A stretch of 64,000 bases of DNA from Nitrosomonadales bacterium (GCA_016235045.1 JACRME010000013.1:154370-218369), one strand, 5' to 3'; shown: positions 28,010-37,397, counted from the first letter of the stretch. A program made the numbers and translations. Notes: generated from the letters alone by a model not told the origin.

Positions 28010-29593
28010 TCAGTACTGCTGCCAGTCCAATGTCATCCAGCCGGCCCCCTTGGGGGTTGCATGCATTTCCAGTCGCATGGGCGGGTATTTCTTCACGGCC
28101 TCGAGCTTGGGCAACAAATGCTGATCGGTTGCACCGCGCAGCACCTCGTCCTGCTCGTGTGGCAATGTCATTTCCACTTCGTGGGCCACCATTTGCGCCA
28201 ATTGTTTTGGATCGACCACCGCAACTGCAGCTTGCTTTGAATCCGGCCAGCTATCGCTCAGTGCCGGTTGTCGCTTGTGAGTGACGGCCAGTGCCTGCTC
28301 GACCAGCGAAGCATCGGGAGAAAAGTAGACCAGCTTTCCGCTGCGACCGAGCATAGCCTGTTCGTTCTGCCAGACGACATCGCCCGCCGGGCTGGTGACT
28401 GGTTTGATTTGAGCAACTTCCGCTTCCGAATCTGCGGAGCCCTTGATGCTGTAATTGAAATAAGCCCCCAGGATCGCATCCACACCTTCTTCCTTGCCCA
28501 GTTGCGTCACGAATAACGGTGTATGCAGACGGGAGTTTGCGTACCAGCACACCGCAGCGTTGCCCGCAAACTGAGTGGCCAATTGATCGGCTGCCTTGTT
28601 AACGACTGCCTGGCTATTCGCGGCCTTCGTCAAAGCGTTCCAATCCACAGGCATGGCTACACACATGCCGGGCTGGAACGGCACAGATGACCACAGGGAT
28701 GAACCACCATACAAGGTGGCTGCATGCGTGGGATCCACATCCAGCAGCATTGAAGTCGACCACGACTGCTGGCTCAGCAAGGTCTTCTCGCTGAAATCGA
28801 ACCGCAGCGCCTTGAGTGCGGGGAAAAAATGCTGGTATGAGAAAGACAGGAAATCTGCCTTGATTGCGATGCTATGGTCGCTTGAGCCCGCATCCAGGTC
28901 GAATGCCCCGGCAAAACGCGACTGCTTGGCCTTATCCGAACCCAGGAGATCGTTCAGCAATGATTCAGCGGAGGCGTTGAACTCGCCGTCGGAATTCAAC
29001 AACATCCCTGGATCCGAAAATACAACAACGCGATCCGCATGCGAGGCCAGCAACAACTTGCGATTCCATGCATATTCCAAAGCAAACAATTGCACGGTAT
29101 CGCCTTCGATGCTGATCTCACCGACCATGGTCAACTGCTTGTCTTTCAGCGCAACCTTGGCTGCCGGTTCGAGCAGTTTCGCCAGCTTGTTACGCGTCAT
29201 TGCGATGACATAATATTTCAAGGTGCCGTTATGCGAGCGCCAAAGCGCTACGTCGGCAGGCTCATCCATGACCAGCTTGATCAACTCATCTGTCAGCGTT
29301 ACGTCATGCTCATAGGCGATACGTCTTAACGTCCCGCTCAGACCAAGACGCCCTTCGGTATTCTCGTAATAGAACAGGAAGTCCTCAGACAACAAATCGC
29401 GCAATAACGGAACCTGCAACAAATCCGCAGGCAACTTTGAAAGGCTCTTGCTGCGTATCAGGGCGTCCGGCGCGGTCATATTGAGGTTAAGACCGGCCGA
29501 AGTTAAGAGCGTCTTATTCCAACCAAGTCCAAACACAACCCCGCTCCCAGCTACTGCAAATATCACCAAGCCTATCCAAAGTCTCTTGCGCAC
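28010..29593 (-). CDS. yfaA: YfaA-like DUF2138 protein, first gene of the macroglobulin operon
   Basis: 527 aa. One N-terminal hydrophobic helix (LWIGLVIFAVAGSGVVFGLGW) anchors or exports it. The rest is a large periplasmic domain with SLSKLPADLLQVPLLRDLLS, LPADVALW-like and FDLDAGSSDHSIAIKADFLS, matching the DUF2138 family of E. coli YfaA. It is the 5'-most gene of yfaA-T-S-Q-P-P and has a 430-base AT-rich region upstream that should carry the promoter. Molecular function is unknown. Confidence 0.82.
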   Translation of the reverse strand: MRKRLWIGLVIFAVAGSGVVFGLGWNKTLLTSAGLNLNMTAPDALIRSKSLSKLPADLLQVPLLRDLLSEDFLFYYENTEGRLGLSGTLRRIAYEHDVTLTDELIKLVMDEPADVALWRSHNGTLKYYVIAMTRNKLAKLLEPAAKVALKDKQLTMVGEISIEGDTVQLFALEYAWNRKLLLASHADRVVVFSDPGMLLNSDGEFNASAESLLNDLLGSDKAKQSRFAGAFDLDAGSSDHSIAIKADFLSFSYQHFFPALKALRFDFSEKTLLSQQSWSTSMLLDVDPTHAATLYGGSSLWSSVPFQPGMCVAMPVDWNALTKAANSQAVVNKAADQLATQFAGNAAVCWYANSRLHTPLFVTQLGKEEGVDAILGAYFNYSIKGSADSEAEVAQIKPVTSPAGDVVWQNEQAMLGRSGKLVYFSPDASLVEQALAVTHKRQPALSDSWPDSKQAAVAVVDPKQLAQMVAHEVEMTLPHEQDEVLRGATDQHLLPKLEAVKKYPPMRLEMHATPKGAGWMTLDWQQY

Positions 29594-30025
29594 ATTAACC
29601 TCGATGAATTGTTGTCCCGCTCATCATTGCAGCCGCTGCTCGGAACTTATTGATAGCTGCATAAAACCTATTGCACTTGCCTACACAATGAAATAAATAT
29701 TGGCAATATGTTCTATGCAAAATGGGACGGCAATCTAACAGCTAATTACTATCTGTGGATATATACCAAACTATCTAGTACTTGGCCTAGTCCTCACTCT
29801 ATATTGTGACAACGGCGCATTCTTTGGAAATTTCGTAACAAGGATATCGTGGAAATAGGTGCCAAAACAGTTCGTTGCGACTAGCAGCCAACGAAACAAA
29901 AGCAATTAATAGACGCAAGTCTGGTTGATAACAAAACAGACTTATCAAACTCTTGTGTAGCAGATTCGATATTTGAGCTCTATATATTGAATCAAAATAA
30001 CGAAACAGCAGAAAACTAGCCTGCC
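29594..30025. other. AT-rich intergenic region upstream of the yfa operon
   Basis: This 430-base gap is visibly richer in A and T than its neighbours. It has no convincing gene: the reverse-strand reading from 30092 to 29799 runs across the end of the neighbouring gene and shows no motif. It should hold the yfaA promoter and perhaps a regulator site, but I could not pick a clear -35/-10 pair. Confidence 0.4.
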
Positions 30026-30961
30026 CTACCCCAGCAAATTCGCCACCGTCAGCAGCAACAGCATGAAGAGCTGGAACACCAGCGCGCGCCACACCAGGCC
30101 GATGGCGCTTTGCATGTAGTCGGCGTCGGCTTCGTCGCCGATGCCCAGTTCCGGGCGGAACACGGGTTGCTGATCTTGCATGATGGCCTGCCCCAGCCTA
30201 ACGCCGAGCGCGCCTGCGCCGCTGGCAAGCAGGATGCCCGCTTCCGGGTCGATCCAGTGTGCCGCCTGTGTGCGCCAGCAATAAATGGTGTCTTCGAAGT
30301 TGCCTACGATGGCAAATGTGGCCGCCGTGAGACGCAACGGCATCCATTCCATCAGGTGAAACGCCTGCCGGGCGAAGGTGCCGAAATTGTCAATTTCGGC
30401 ATCCTCTTTCATGCTCCAACGGTTATACATAAACAGCGCGAGACGATACAGGACGGCGCCGACCGGCCCCAGGCCGAGCATCATGAAAATCACGAACCAG
30501 AACACGACGCCGAAGACATTGCGATGGGAGCATAGCAAGGCCTGCTCGATGGTGACGCGGGCGACCTCTTCATAGCTCAGGTCGCTGCACGATTTCCCCA
30601 GCCAGCTTCCCAGCAACTCGCGCGCCTTGTCCACCTGCTTGTCGCGCAATGCCTGATGGATATCTGTGTAGTAGTGGCTGAACTGGCGAAAACCCATGGT
30701 GAGGTAAAGCACCAGCACGCTAAACGCCCAGGAGAAGATGGGATGGGCGGTCAATAGCAGGCAATACAACGCGAATACCAGGGCCAAAGGCAGCGCGATG
30801 ACGAGTATCCATGCAACCCTGCCCTGCGAATGCTCGCCCGCATTGAAATTGCGCTGGAAAAATCCGACATAGCCGGAAATCCAGGCAAGAAGGTACTTGC
30901 GGGAAGACAGCGGATGGACTTGTTCCAGCAACAAAGCGGCAATCAGGGAAAACAGGCTCAT
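30026..30961 (-). CDS. CobD/CbiB (AmpE-like) family membrane protein
   Basis: 311 aa from the ATG at 30961 (MSLFSLIAALLLEQVHPLSS), which I prefer over an upstream start at 31003 because relatives begin here. Several hydrophobic segments are visible (VAWILVIALPLALVFALYCL, FGVVFWFVIFMMLGLGPVGA, LVFQLFMLLLLTVANLLG). The family is related to adenosylcobinamide-phosphate synthase, but this branch lacks cobalamin-gene neighbours and is usually annotated as a regulatory or AmpE-like protein. Reaction and partner are unknown. Confidence 0.75.
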   Translation of the reverse strand: MSLFSLIAALLLEQVHPLSSRKYLLAWISGYVGFFQRNFNAGEHSQGRVAWILVIALPLALVFALYCLLLTAHPIFSWAFSVLVLYLTMGFRQFSHYYTDIHQALRDKQVDKARELLGSWLGKSCSDLSYEEVARVTIEQALLCSHRNVFGVVFWFVIFMMLGLGPVGAVLYRLALFMYNRWSMKEDAEIDNFGTFARQAFHLMEWMPLRLTAATFAIVGNFEDTIYCWRTQAAHWIDPEAGILLASGAGALGVRLGQAIMQDQQPVFRPELGIGDEADADYMQSAIGLVWRALVFQLFMLLLLTVANLLG

Positions 30962-31147
30962 GGCTAAGCGGGCATCAAACACAGAGAGACGAGAAGATAC
31001 CACAGGCGCATGACGGGACGAAATACGCGAACTGTTGCGCCCATCGCCCCCCTCTCCCGTCCTGCGGGATAACCCGCGAGTTGTCCGCTTGCGGGCCTGG
31101 TCGAATGGCTGGCAGTTCCACCAGAGGGGCTTTGATAAACGTCTACA

Positions 31148-32401
31148 TCAGGCGATCATCCCCGCCGCCACCGTATTATTGGTCGCCTCGTCGATGACGA
31201 TGAAACTGCCCGTCGCCCGGTCGATCTCGTAGCTGTCGAACACCAGCGGCTGCTGGGTCTTGATCGCTACGCGGGCGATGTCGTTCATGTGCAGCTTCTC
31301 GGCCGCGTGCTGCTCCAGCGTGTTCACGTCCACACGGTAGTCGAGGCGCGAGAACAGCGCTTTCGCCGTGCGCGTGGTGTGCTTGACCAGGTATTTGCGG
31401 TGCTTTTCCAGCGGCGTTTCCGACAGCCAGCACAGGGTCGCTTCGAACTCCTTCTCTACTTTCGGAACGTGAGCGTCGGTCTTGACGAACATGTCGCCGC
31501 GCGAGATGTCGATCTCGTCCGCCAGTGTCAGCGTCACCGATTGCGGCGCGAAAGCGGTTTGCAGCTTGCCGTCAAAGGTGACGATCTCTTTCACCGTGGT
31601 GGTGCGTCCGGACGGCAGGATGGTGATCTCGTCGCCGACGGAGACCTCACCTGCCTCGATGCGACCGGCAAAACCTCTGAAGTCATGGTACTCGCCGGTC
31701 TGCGGGCGGCACACCCATTGCACCGGGAAGCGGAAGTCGCTGGTGTTCACATCGTGGTCGATCTCGACCTTCTCCAGCAGTTCCAGCAGGGCCGGGCCTG
31801 TGTACCAGCCAAGATTGACGCCGCGGTCCACCACCATGTCGCCGTTCAGCGCGGAAAGCGGGATGCAATGCACATCGTGCAGGCCAAGCTGTGCAGCAAA
31901 GACCTTGTACTCGGCAACGATCTCGTTGAAGCGCGCTTGCGAGTAATCCACCATGTCCATCTTGTTCACCGCCAGCACCACATGCGGAACCCCGACCAGG
32001 CTGGCGAGGAAACTGTGGCGTCGCGTCTGCGTCAGCACGCCCTTGCGCGCATCGACCAAGATGACGACCAGATTGGCGGTGCTCGCCGCCGTCACCATGT
32101 TGCGCGTGTACTGCTCATGCCCCGGCGTGTCGCCGATGATGAACTTGCGTTTCGGCGTGGCGAAATAGCGGTAGGCCACGTCGATGGTGATGCCCTGCTC
32201 GCGCTCGGCTTGCAGGCCGTCGGTGAGCAGCGACAGATCGACGGCTGCCATGCCGCGCTTTTCGCTGGTCTTTGAGATAGCCGAGAACTGATCCTCGAAG
32301 ATGGATTTCGAGTCGTGCAGCAGACGGCCGATCAGGGTGCTCTTGCCGTCGTCGACGCTTCCGGCGGTGATGAATCTTAGTAACTGTGTTGTATTGCTCA
32401 T
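31148..32401 (-). CDS. cysN: Sulfate adenylyltransferase subunit 1 (GTPase)
   Basis: 417 aa. CysN couples GTP hydrolysis to APS formation by CysD. G1 [15 protein letters not shown], the switch II motif [12 protein letters not shown] and NKMDMVDY are intact, followed by EF-Tu-like beta-barrel domains ([20 protein letters not shown]). There is no APS kinase (CysC) fusion, as expected where APS reductase is used. Last gene of the sulfite reductase-cysH-cysD-cysN order; a 100-base repeat separates it from cysD. Confidence 0.96.
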   Translation of the reverse strand: MSNTTQLLRFITAGSVDDGKSTLIGRLLHDSKSIFEDQFSAISKTSEKRGMAAVDLSLLTDGLQAEREQGITIDVAYRYFATPKRKFIIGDTPGHEQYTRNMVTAASTANLVVILVDARKGVLTQTRRHSFLASLVGVPHVVLAVNKMDMVDYSQARFNEIVAEYKVFAAQLGLHDVHCIPLSALNGDMVVDRGVNLGWYTGPALLELLEKVEIDHDVNTSDFRFPVQWVCRPQTGEYHDFRGFAGRIEAGEVSVGDEITILPSGRTTTVKEIVTFDGKLQTAFAPQSVTLTLADEIDISRGDMFVKTDAHVPKVEKEFEATLCWLSETPLEKHRKYLVKHTTRTAKALFSRLDYRVDVNTLEQHAAEKLHMNDIARVAIKTQQPLVFDSYEIDRATGSFIVIDEATNNTVAAGMIA

Positions 32402-32436
32402 TATGTGTGCCTCTCAAATTTCATCGGAACCGGATT

Positions 32437-32540
32437 CCCTCCCCCTTGCAGGGGGAGGGTTAGGGAGGGGGTAGAAACTTCAATTTTCGCAACTCAACTG
32501 TTCTACCCCCATCCTAACCTTCCCCCTGCAATGGGGAAGG
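32437..32540. repeat. Family B inverted doublet between cysD and cysN
   Basis: The left unit CCCTCCCCCTTGCAGGGGGA with GGGTTAGGGAGGGGGTAGAA and the right unit TTCTACCCCCATCCTAACCT with TCCCCCTGCAATGGGGAAGG are inverted copies flanking a 24-base centre. Each unit is itself a small palindrome. The cysDN message would fold into a long hairpin here. Confidence 0.85.
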
Positions 32541-32558
32541 AACGGGTTTAGTTGGCGG

Positions 32559-33485
32559 TCAGAAATACCCTTCCTTCTTTCTCAACTCCATCGACGCATC
32601 CGAAGTCTGATCATCCATGCGTGTCGCGCCGCGTTCGGTGATGCGCGTGGTCGCGGTCTCTTCGATGATCTCTTCCACCGTGCGGGCGGTGGATTCCACC
32701 GGCGCAGTACAGGTCATGTCGCCCACGGTGCGGAAACGCACGGTGGCGATCTCCACCTTCTCGCCCGGCTTGGGCTGCACCAGGTGCGACACCGGGATCA
32801 CGTTGCCGCTGCGGCGTATCACTTCGCGTTCATGCGCGAAGTAGATATTGGGGATATGCAGCTTCTCGCGCCCGATGTATTCCCAGATATCCATCTCGGT
32901 CCAGTTGCTGATCGGGAACACGCGGATGTTCTCGCCGGCATGCACGCGGGTGTTGTAGGTATCCCACAATTCCGGACGCTGGTTCTTCGGGTCCCACTGA
33001 CCGAACTCGTCGCGGAAGGAGAAGATGCGCTCCTTGGCGCGCGCCTTTTCCTCGTCGCGGCGTGCGCCGCCCAGGCAGGCATCGAAACCGAATTCGGCGA
33101 TAGTCTCCAGCAGCGTCACCGACTGGAACGGGTTGCGCGGCTTGCTCTCATCCTTGATCACGATGCTGCCGCGCGCAATCGAATCTTCCAGCGAACGCAC
33201 GATCAGCCGCTCTCCCAAATCCCGCGCCAGCTTGTCGCGGCATTCGATCACCTCGGGGAAGTTGTGCTCGGTATCGATGTGCACCAGCGGGAACGGAAAT
33301 CTCGCAGGACGGAACGCCTTCTCCGCCAGACGCAACATAACGATGGAATCCTTGCCGCCCGAGAACAACAGCGCCGGATTCTTACATTCCGCCGCCACCT
33401 CGCGCATGATGTGGATGGATTCGCTCTCCAGCGCATCCAGGTGGGTGAAAGTGTGTTTGCGCAAATTGTCCTCGACCAGTTTCAT
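32559..33485 (-). CDS. cysD: Sulfate adenylyltransferase subunit 2
   Basis: 308 aa from the ATG at 33485 (MKLVEDNLRKHTFTHLDALE), chosen because GGAG lies 6 bases upstream; a longer start at 33527 would run into a repeat. CysD forms APS from ATP and sulfate. PP-loop motif LLFSGGKDSIVMLRLAEKAF, then CLGGARRDEEKARAKERIFS and FPISNWTEMDIWEYI are standard. It sits between two repeat elements within the cys operon. Confidence 0.96.
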   Translation of the reverse strand: MKLVEDNLRKHTFTHLDALESESIHIMREVAAECKNPALLFSGGKDSIVMLRLAEKAFRPARFPFPLVHIDTEHNFPEVIECRDKLARDLGERLIVRSLEDSIARGSIVIKDESKPRNPFQSVTLLETIAEFGFDACLGGARRDEEKARAKERIFSFRDEFGQWDPKNQRPELWDTYNTRVHAGENIRVFPISNWTEMDIWEYIGREKLHIPNIYFAHEREVIRRSGNVIPVSHLVQPKPGEKVEIATVRFRTVGDMTCTAPVESTARTVEEIIEETATTRITERGATRMDDQTSDASMELRKKEGYF

Positions 33486-33503
33486 AACTTTCTCCAAAAC
33501 AAT

Positions 33504-33617
33504 GTAGGGCGCAATAACCAACGGCATTGCGCCGTATGGTATTTACTTGGTGCAATGCGCTTCGCTTATTGCACCCTACATATTATTCAAGGCATCTGGT
33601 GCGCGAGCGCACCCTAC
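33504..33617. repeat. Family C repeats between cysH and cysD
   Basis: TGTAGGGCGCAATAACC opens the segment, and GGTGCAATGCGCTTCGCTTA-TTGCACCCTACA and GCGCGAGCGCACCCTACA close it, so inverted GTAGGG/CCCTAC arms occur more than once. Related copies: 5197 and 60711. The element fills almost the whole spacer. Confidence 0.8.
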
Positions 33618-33623
33618 ATTGGT

Positions 33624-34385
33624 TTATGCCGATACTTCCTGTTTCTCTTTGACCTGCGCCGCGATCTCGATGATGCGTTCGCGGCTCGCCTTGAGCGAGG
33701 TGTTGCTCGCGTGCAGGCCGCACTCCTTGGTGTCGGGAGATTCCCACCACCAGCGTCCGGCGCGGATATCCTCGCCCGGCGAGATGGAGCGGGTGCAAGG
33801 GGCGCAACCCAGGCTAGGATAGAACTGGTCGTGCAGCTTGTTGTAGGGCACATCGTATTTGCGGATGTACGCCCACACGTCGTTGTTCGACCAGTCCAGC
33901 AGCGGGTTGAATTTCTGCAGGCCGTTGTCGTTGTCGAATACCGACACCTCCAGCGTGCCGCGCGTCACCGCCTGGTCGCGCCTCATGCCGGTGATCCACG
34001 CGCCCTTGCCCTTCAGGGCACGGCGTAGCGGTTCCACCTTGCGCACGAAGCAGCAAGCCTTGCGGCTCTCCACGCTGTCGTAGAAACCGTTGATGCCGTT
34101 CTTGCCGACATATTCCTCGGTCAGTTTGCTGTCGGGGAAGTACACATGCAGCGGCAGCGTGTACTGCTGGCTCACTTCCTGGATCAGGTCGTAGGTCTCT
34201 TTCGGCAGCCGACCGGTGTCCAGGCTGAACATCCGGATGTCGGGCTGGTGTTTGGCGATGAGGTCGGTCAGCACCATGTCTTCCGCGCCAAGGCTGTTGG
34301 CGAACACCACCGGGGCGTATTCGCTTGCTGCCCGCTGCAGCACCGCGATGGTGTCGGCGATCTTTTTATCCAGTTCTGTACTCAT
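33624..34385 (-). CDS. cysH: Assimilatory adenylylsulfate (APS) reductase
   Basis: 253 aa. Reduces APS to sulfite using thioredoxin. The [4Fe-4S] cysteines that mark APS rather than PAPS reductases are present: RKACCFVRK and SLGCAPCTR; the catalytic Cys is in DTKECGLH near the C terminus. FANSLGAEDMVLTDLIAKH and SLDTGRLPKETYDL form the nucleotide site. Overlaps the sulfite reductase stop by 4 bases. Consistent with the absence of cysC in the locus. Confidence 0.95.
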   Translation of the reverse strand: MSTELDKKIADTIAVLQRAASEYAPVVFANSLGAEDMVLTDLIAKHQPDIRMFSLDTGRLPKETYDLIQEVSQQYTLPLHVYFPDSKLTEEYVGKNGINGFYDSVESRKACCFVRKVEPLRRALKGKGAWITGMRRDQAVTRGTLEVSVFDNDNGLQKFNPLLDWSNNDVWAYIRKYDVPYNKLHDQFYPSLGCAPCTRSISPGEDIRAGRWWWESPDTKECGLHASNTSLKASRERIIEIAAQVKEKQEVSA

Positions 34386-36412
34386 TTTGGCAATGCCTCC
34401 TTCAGATCAAGTTGTCCATCTTTCGCGGTGGCGAACTCCGCCACCTTTACCGTCCATGCGTCGACCTTCTTGCTGGCCGCTGCGATCGCATCCACATCCA
34501 CTTCTTCTGCTGCCGCCGCTTCAAGTGCTGCCAGTGCGAACTCGGCGGCGATCTCCTCCGGCGCCAGCAGGTTGAGTTGCTGGGCCAGTTTGCCCAACTC
34601 GTCCTGCCGCGCACCACCCAGCAACTGCGCCACGCCGGAACCGAGCAAGCGCAAGATCGACTCGTTGCACTGCGCCGCCTCCACATACTTGCGCTGGAAC
34701 ACCAGTGCGTTGCGGTACTCGCGCTCGTGCGCCGCTTCGAAGAAGTTCGCACCAATCAGCACCTGCGATGCCCCCGCGCACTCGCCGCCGCCCAGATTCA
34801 CCACGCGGAAGTCGGTCTTGTCGCCGAAGTCGTGCATCACCGACTGCAATTCCGTGGCCGACACTTCCGCCAGATCGGCCAGCAGCGCCTTGAAAAACTC
34901 CGGCTCCTGCTTGCGCGCCCAGACAAAGAAACTCGCTTCTTCGCTGTCCAGGTGCGCCTGCTGCACGCGGGAAATGGCTTCCCTGATGCGCGCTGCGGGC
35001 AACGTCGGCCCTTTCAATGCCAGCGCACCGCCTGCCGTGCCTTTCCCGGCGAAATACATCTGGTAATGCGGCACCAGTTTTCCGTGCAGGCGTTTGGCTT
35101 CGCCGTAGATGCCGATGTCGCCGGTCTCCGGTTGCGCGCAACCGTTGTGGCAGCCCGACACGCGGATGTTCAGATCAGCCATGCCGCCCGACAACAGCGG
35201 CCCCAGCACCGTGCTGGAAGTCAGCCCCAGACGGCAGGTGGAGGAACCGGGGCAAGCCACCACGCTGTCGCCCGTCACCGGCTCATGCAGGCCGTGTGCC
35301 GCGATGCCTGCACGCAATGCCGCCACTTTTTCCTGCGGCACATTGAGCACCGCGAGATTCTGGTCCTGCGTGGTGTGCACCTCGTCCAGTCCCAACCTCT
35401 GCAACACGTTCGCCAGCCCGCGCAGTTGCGTGGCTTTCACATCGCCGATGGGCAGCGCGATGGGGAACACATATAGCCCCGCCTGCTTTTGCGCGAACAG
35501 TTTGCGCGGCGCGCCCTGACCCGGCGCCTGACTGCCGGTCGGTGTACGCCACTCGCCTTGCGGGTAAGGTTTGTTCGCCAGCGCCTGCTTGGTGCGCCCG
35601 AACTCCTCGCGATACTTCTCCACAAAACCCTCCGCGCCGAAGCGCTCGACCAGGAACTTGATGCGCGACTTGGCCCGCTTGGTGCGGTCCGAGTACTTGT
35701 TATGCAGCGTCACCAGAGCCTCCATCGCGAACAGCAACTCGCTTTCGGGAATCCATTCCTCCACCACGATGGCTTCGCGCGGCTTGTGCCCCAGACCGCC
35801 GCCGGCCCTGATCCTGAAACCGGGCTGGCCGTCCTTGACCGTCGCGATCACGCCGCAATCGTGCAGCAGGGACTGCGCGCAATCCGCCTCGCAGCCCGAG
35901 AACGAGATCTTGAACTTGCGCGGCAACTGCTGGTTGAGCGGGTTGCGCAGGAAGTGCGCGGTGGCGCCGTCCACATGCCTGCCCACATCCACGTGCTCCT
36001 TCGGGCATACGCCCGCCAACGGGCACGCCGTCATGTTGCGGACTGCGTTGCCGCACGCCTCGCGCGAAGTCAAACCGACCCTGGCCAGACGACGCATCGC
36101 GGCCGGCATGAACTCCAGCGGAATGTAGTGCACCTGCACATCCTGGCGCGTGGTCAGATGCGCAGTCTTGTGTTGCGAGTAGTCCTCGACCAGATCGGCG
36201 ATCACCTCCAGTTGCACCGCGGTCAGACGTCCGCCGGGCACCTTGATGCGCAGCATGTTCACGCCCTCCTGGCGCTGTCCGTAAGCGCCCTGCTGCAGGC
36301 GGATCGCGGTGAAGCGGTCGGGATCGATCTCGCCCGCGTTGAAGCCGGCGATGGCCTGCTCGAAGCGGTCGATCTCTTCCAGGTCGGACAAGTTGCGGGT
36401 GTTCAGGCTCAT
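34382..36412 (-). CDS. cysI: Ferredoxin/NADPH-type nitrite/sulfite reductase haemoprotein with C-terminal extension
   Basis: 676 aa. Siroheme/[4Fe-4S] reductase: two ferredoxin-like halves with LTTRQDVQVHYIPLE and CGNAVRNMTACPLAGVCPKE, then cluster cysteines in ACPGSSTCRLG (about residues 387 and 393) and SGCHNGCAQPE. Given its place before cysH-cysD-cysN it most likely reduces sulfite to sulfide. Residues about 505-676 are an extra Ala/Glu-rich helical domain (NLGGGECAGASQVLIGANFF, GGARQDELGKLAQQLNLL) that is not part of the core fold; its role is unknown. First gene of the operon. Confidence 0.9.
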   Translation of the reverse strand: MSLNTRNLSDLEEIDRFEQAIAGFNAGEIDPDRFTAIRLQQGAYGQRQEGVNMLRIKVPGGRLTAVQLEVIADLVEDYSQHKTAHLTTRQDVQVHYIPLEFMPAAMRRLARVGLTSREACGNAVRNMTACPLAGVCPKEHVDVGRHVDGATAHFLRNPLNQQLPRKFKISFSGCEADCAQSLLHDCGVIATVKDGQPGFRIRAGGGLGHKPREAIVVEEWIPESELLFAMEALVTLHNKYSDRTKRAKSRIKFLVERFGAEGFVEKYREEFGRTKQALANKPYPQGEWRTPTGSQAPGQGAPRKLFAQKQAGLYVFPIALPIGDVKATQLRGLANVLQRLGLDEVHTTQDQNLAVLNVPQEKVAALRAGIAAHGLHEPVTGDSVVACPGSSTCRLGLTSSTVLGPLLSGGMADLNIRVSGCHNGCAQPETGDIGIYGEAKRLHGKLVPHYQMYFAGKGTAGGALALKGPTLPAARIREAISRVQQAHLDSEEASFFVWARKQEPEFFKALLADLAEVSATELQSVMHDFGDKTDFRVVNLGGGECAGASQVLIGANFFEAAHEREYRNALVFQRKYVEAAQCNESILRLLGSGVAQLLGGARQDELGKLAQQLNLLAPEEIAAEFALAALEAAAAEEVDVDAIAAASKKVDAWTVKVAEFATAKDGQLDLKEALPK

Positions 36413-36506
36413 TTCATATACCTTTCAATCAAAACCATATTTAAGCCACATAACCAGCGACTTGGCTGGCGTCTTTTGACAGCCTAGTCGAATGGCTAGT
36501 AGTTAC

Positions 36507-36598
36507 ATCAGAGATCACAGAGCACACAGAGAAAACCTGCGAACTATTTGTGTGAGCTTTTTGCCTTTCTCTGTGATCTCTGTGTCCTCTGTGGCTAA
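36507..36598. repeat. Inverted-repeat element, family A (copy 2)
   Basis: CAGAGATCACAGAGCACACA near the left end and CTCTGTGTCCTCTGTGGCTAA at the right end are inverted; the right arm is almost identical to that of the copy at 616-687. It lies between the sulfite reductase start and the TSUP gene end, so the sulfite reductase promoter must sit in the remaining 90 bases at 36413-36506. Confidence 0.85.
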
Positions 36599-36608
36599 TT
36601 TGCATATA

Positions 36609-37397
36609 TCAATTCAAAACCAACCGCGTGCCGATGATCAGCAACATCACCGCCAAAATCGGACGCAATACTTTTTCCGGGACTTTTGCGCTCAGGTGGC
36701 TGCCAACGTAAATGCCCGGCAACGAACCCAGCAGCAGGCTGCCCAGCAACACCAGATCGACCGTGCCCAGCGCCAGATGCCCGAGACCGGCGATGGCAGT
36801 GAGCGGCACGGCATGGGCGATGTCGGTGCCCACCACCTTGACTGCCGACAGGCGCGGATACAGGAACAGCAGCGCCACCGTACCCAACACCCCGGCGCCG
36901 ATGGACGAGATGGTCACCAGCACGCCGACGATGGCGCCCGTAACGATGGTTGCAGCAGGCAGATGGCGGTGATGCAGTTCATACACTGTGCCGTCCTCGC
37001 GCTGCGCGATCTTCCTGATCCAGTCTTTCAGCAGCAGTGCGGTTGCAGTCAACAGCAGGGCGACGCTCAGTACGCCGGTGACCAGCCCCTTCAGGGTCTT
37101 CTCGTCCAGGGCGAGGAATTTGAACAGCGCGATGGTCAGCAGCGCGGCAGGCAGGCTGCCGATACTCAGCAAGCCGACGATCTTCCAGTCCACCGTGCCG
37201 TTGCGTCCGTGCACCCAGCCGCCCAGCGACTTGGTGATGGAGGCATACAACAGGTCGGTGCCGACCGCCGTGGCGGGCGAGACGCCGAAGAACAGCACCA
37301 GCAAGGGAGTCATCAACGACCCGCCGCCGACGCCGGTCACCCCGACGATCAAACCGACCAAAAAACCCGACACTGTGTAGAGCCAATCCATATTCAC
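36609..37397 (-). CDS. TSUP-family (TauE/SafE) sulfite or sulfur-compound exporter
   Basis: 262-aa polytopic membrane protein. Conserved GLIVGVTGVGGGSLMTPLLV near the N terminus and ATAVGTDLLYASITKSLGGW identify the TauE/SafE (DUF81) family; a second half repeats GVLVTISSIGAGVLGTVALL and VGTDIAHAVPLTAIAGLGHL. Its place beside sulfite-producing genes suggests sulfite export or sulfate-related transport. Divergent from cysB and same strand as the cys genes. Confidence 0.9.
   Translation of the reverse strand: MNMDWLYTVSGFLVGLIVGVTGVGGGSLMTPLLVLFFGVSPATAVGTDLLYASITKSLGGWVHGRNGTVDWKIVGLLSIGSLPAALLTIALFKFLALDEKTLKGLVTGVLSVALLLTATALLLKDWIRKIAQREDGTVYELHHRHLPAATIVTGAIVGVLVTISSIGAGVLGTVALLFLYPRLSAVKVVGTDIAHAVPLTAIAGLGHLALGTVDLVLLGSLLLGSLPGIYVGSHLSAKVPEKVLRPILAVMLLIIGTRLVLN

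Noticed and set aside
29799..30092. 97-residue reading on the reverse strand in the AT-rich gap
   Set aside because: No motif or ribosome site, and it overlaps the end of the CobD/CbiB-family gene.
32402..32558. Possible CRISPR-like or riboswitch structure between cysD and cysN
   Set aside because: Only one inverted doublet of a dispersed repeat, no regular spacers and no conserved aptamer.
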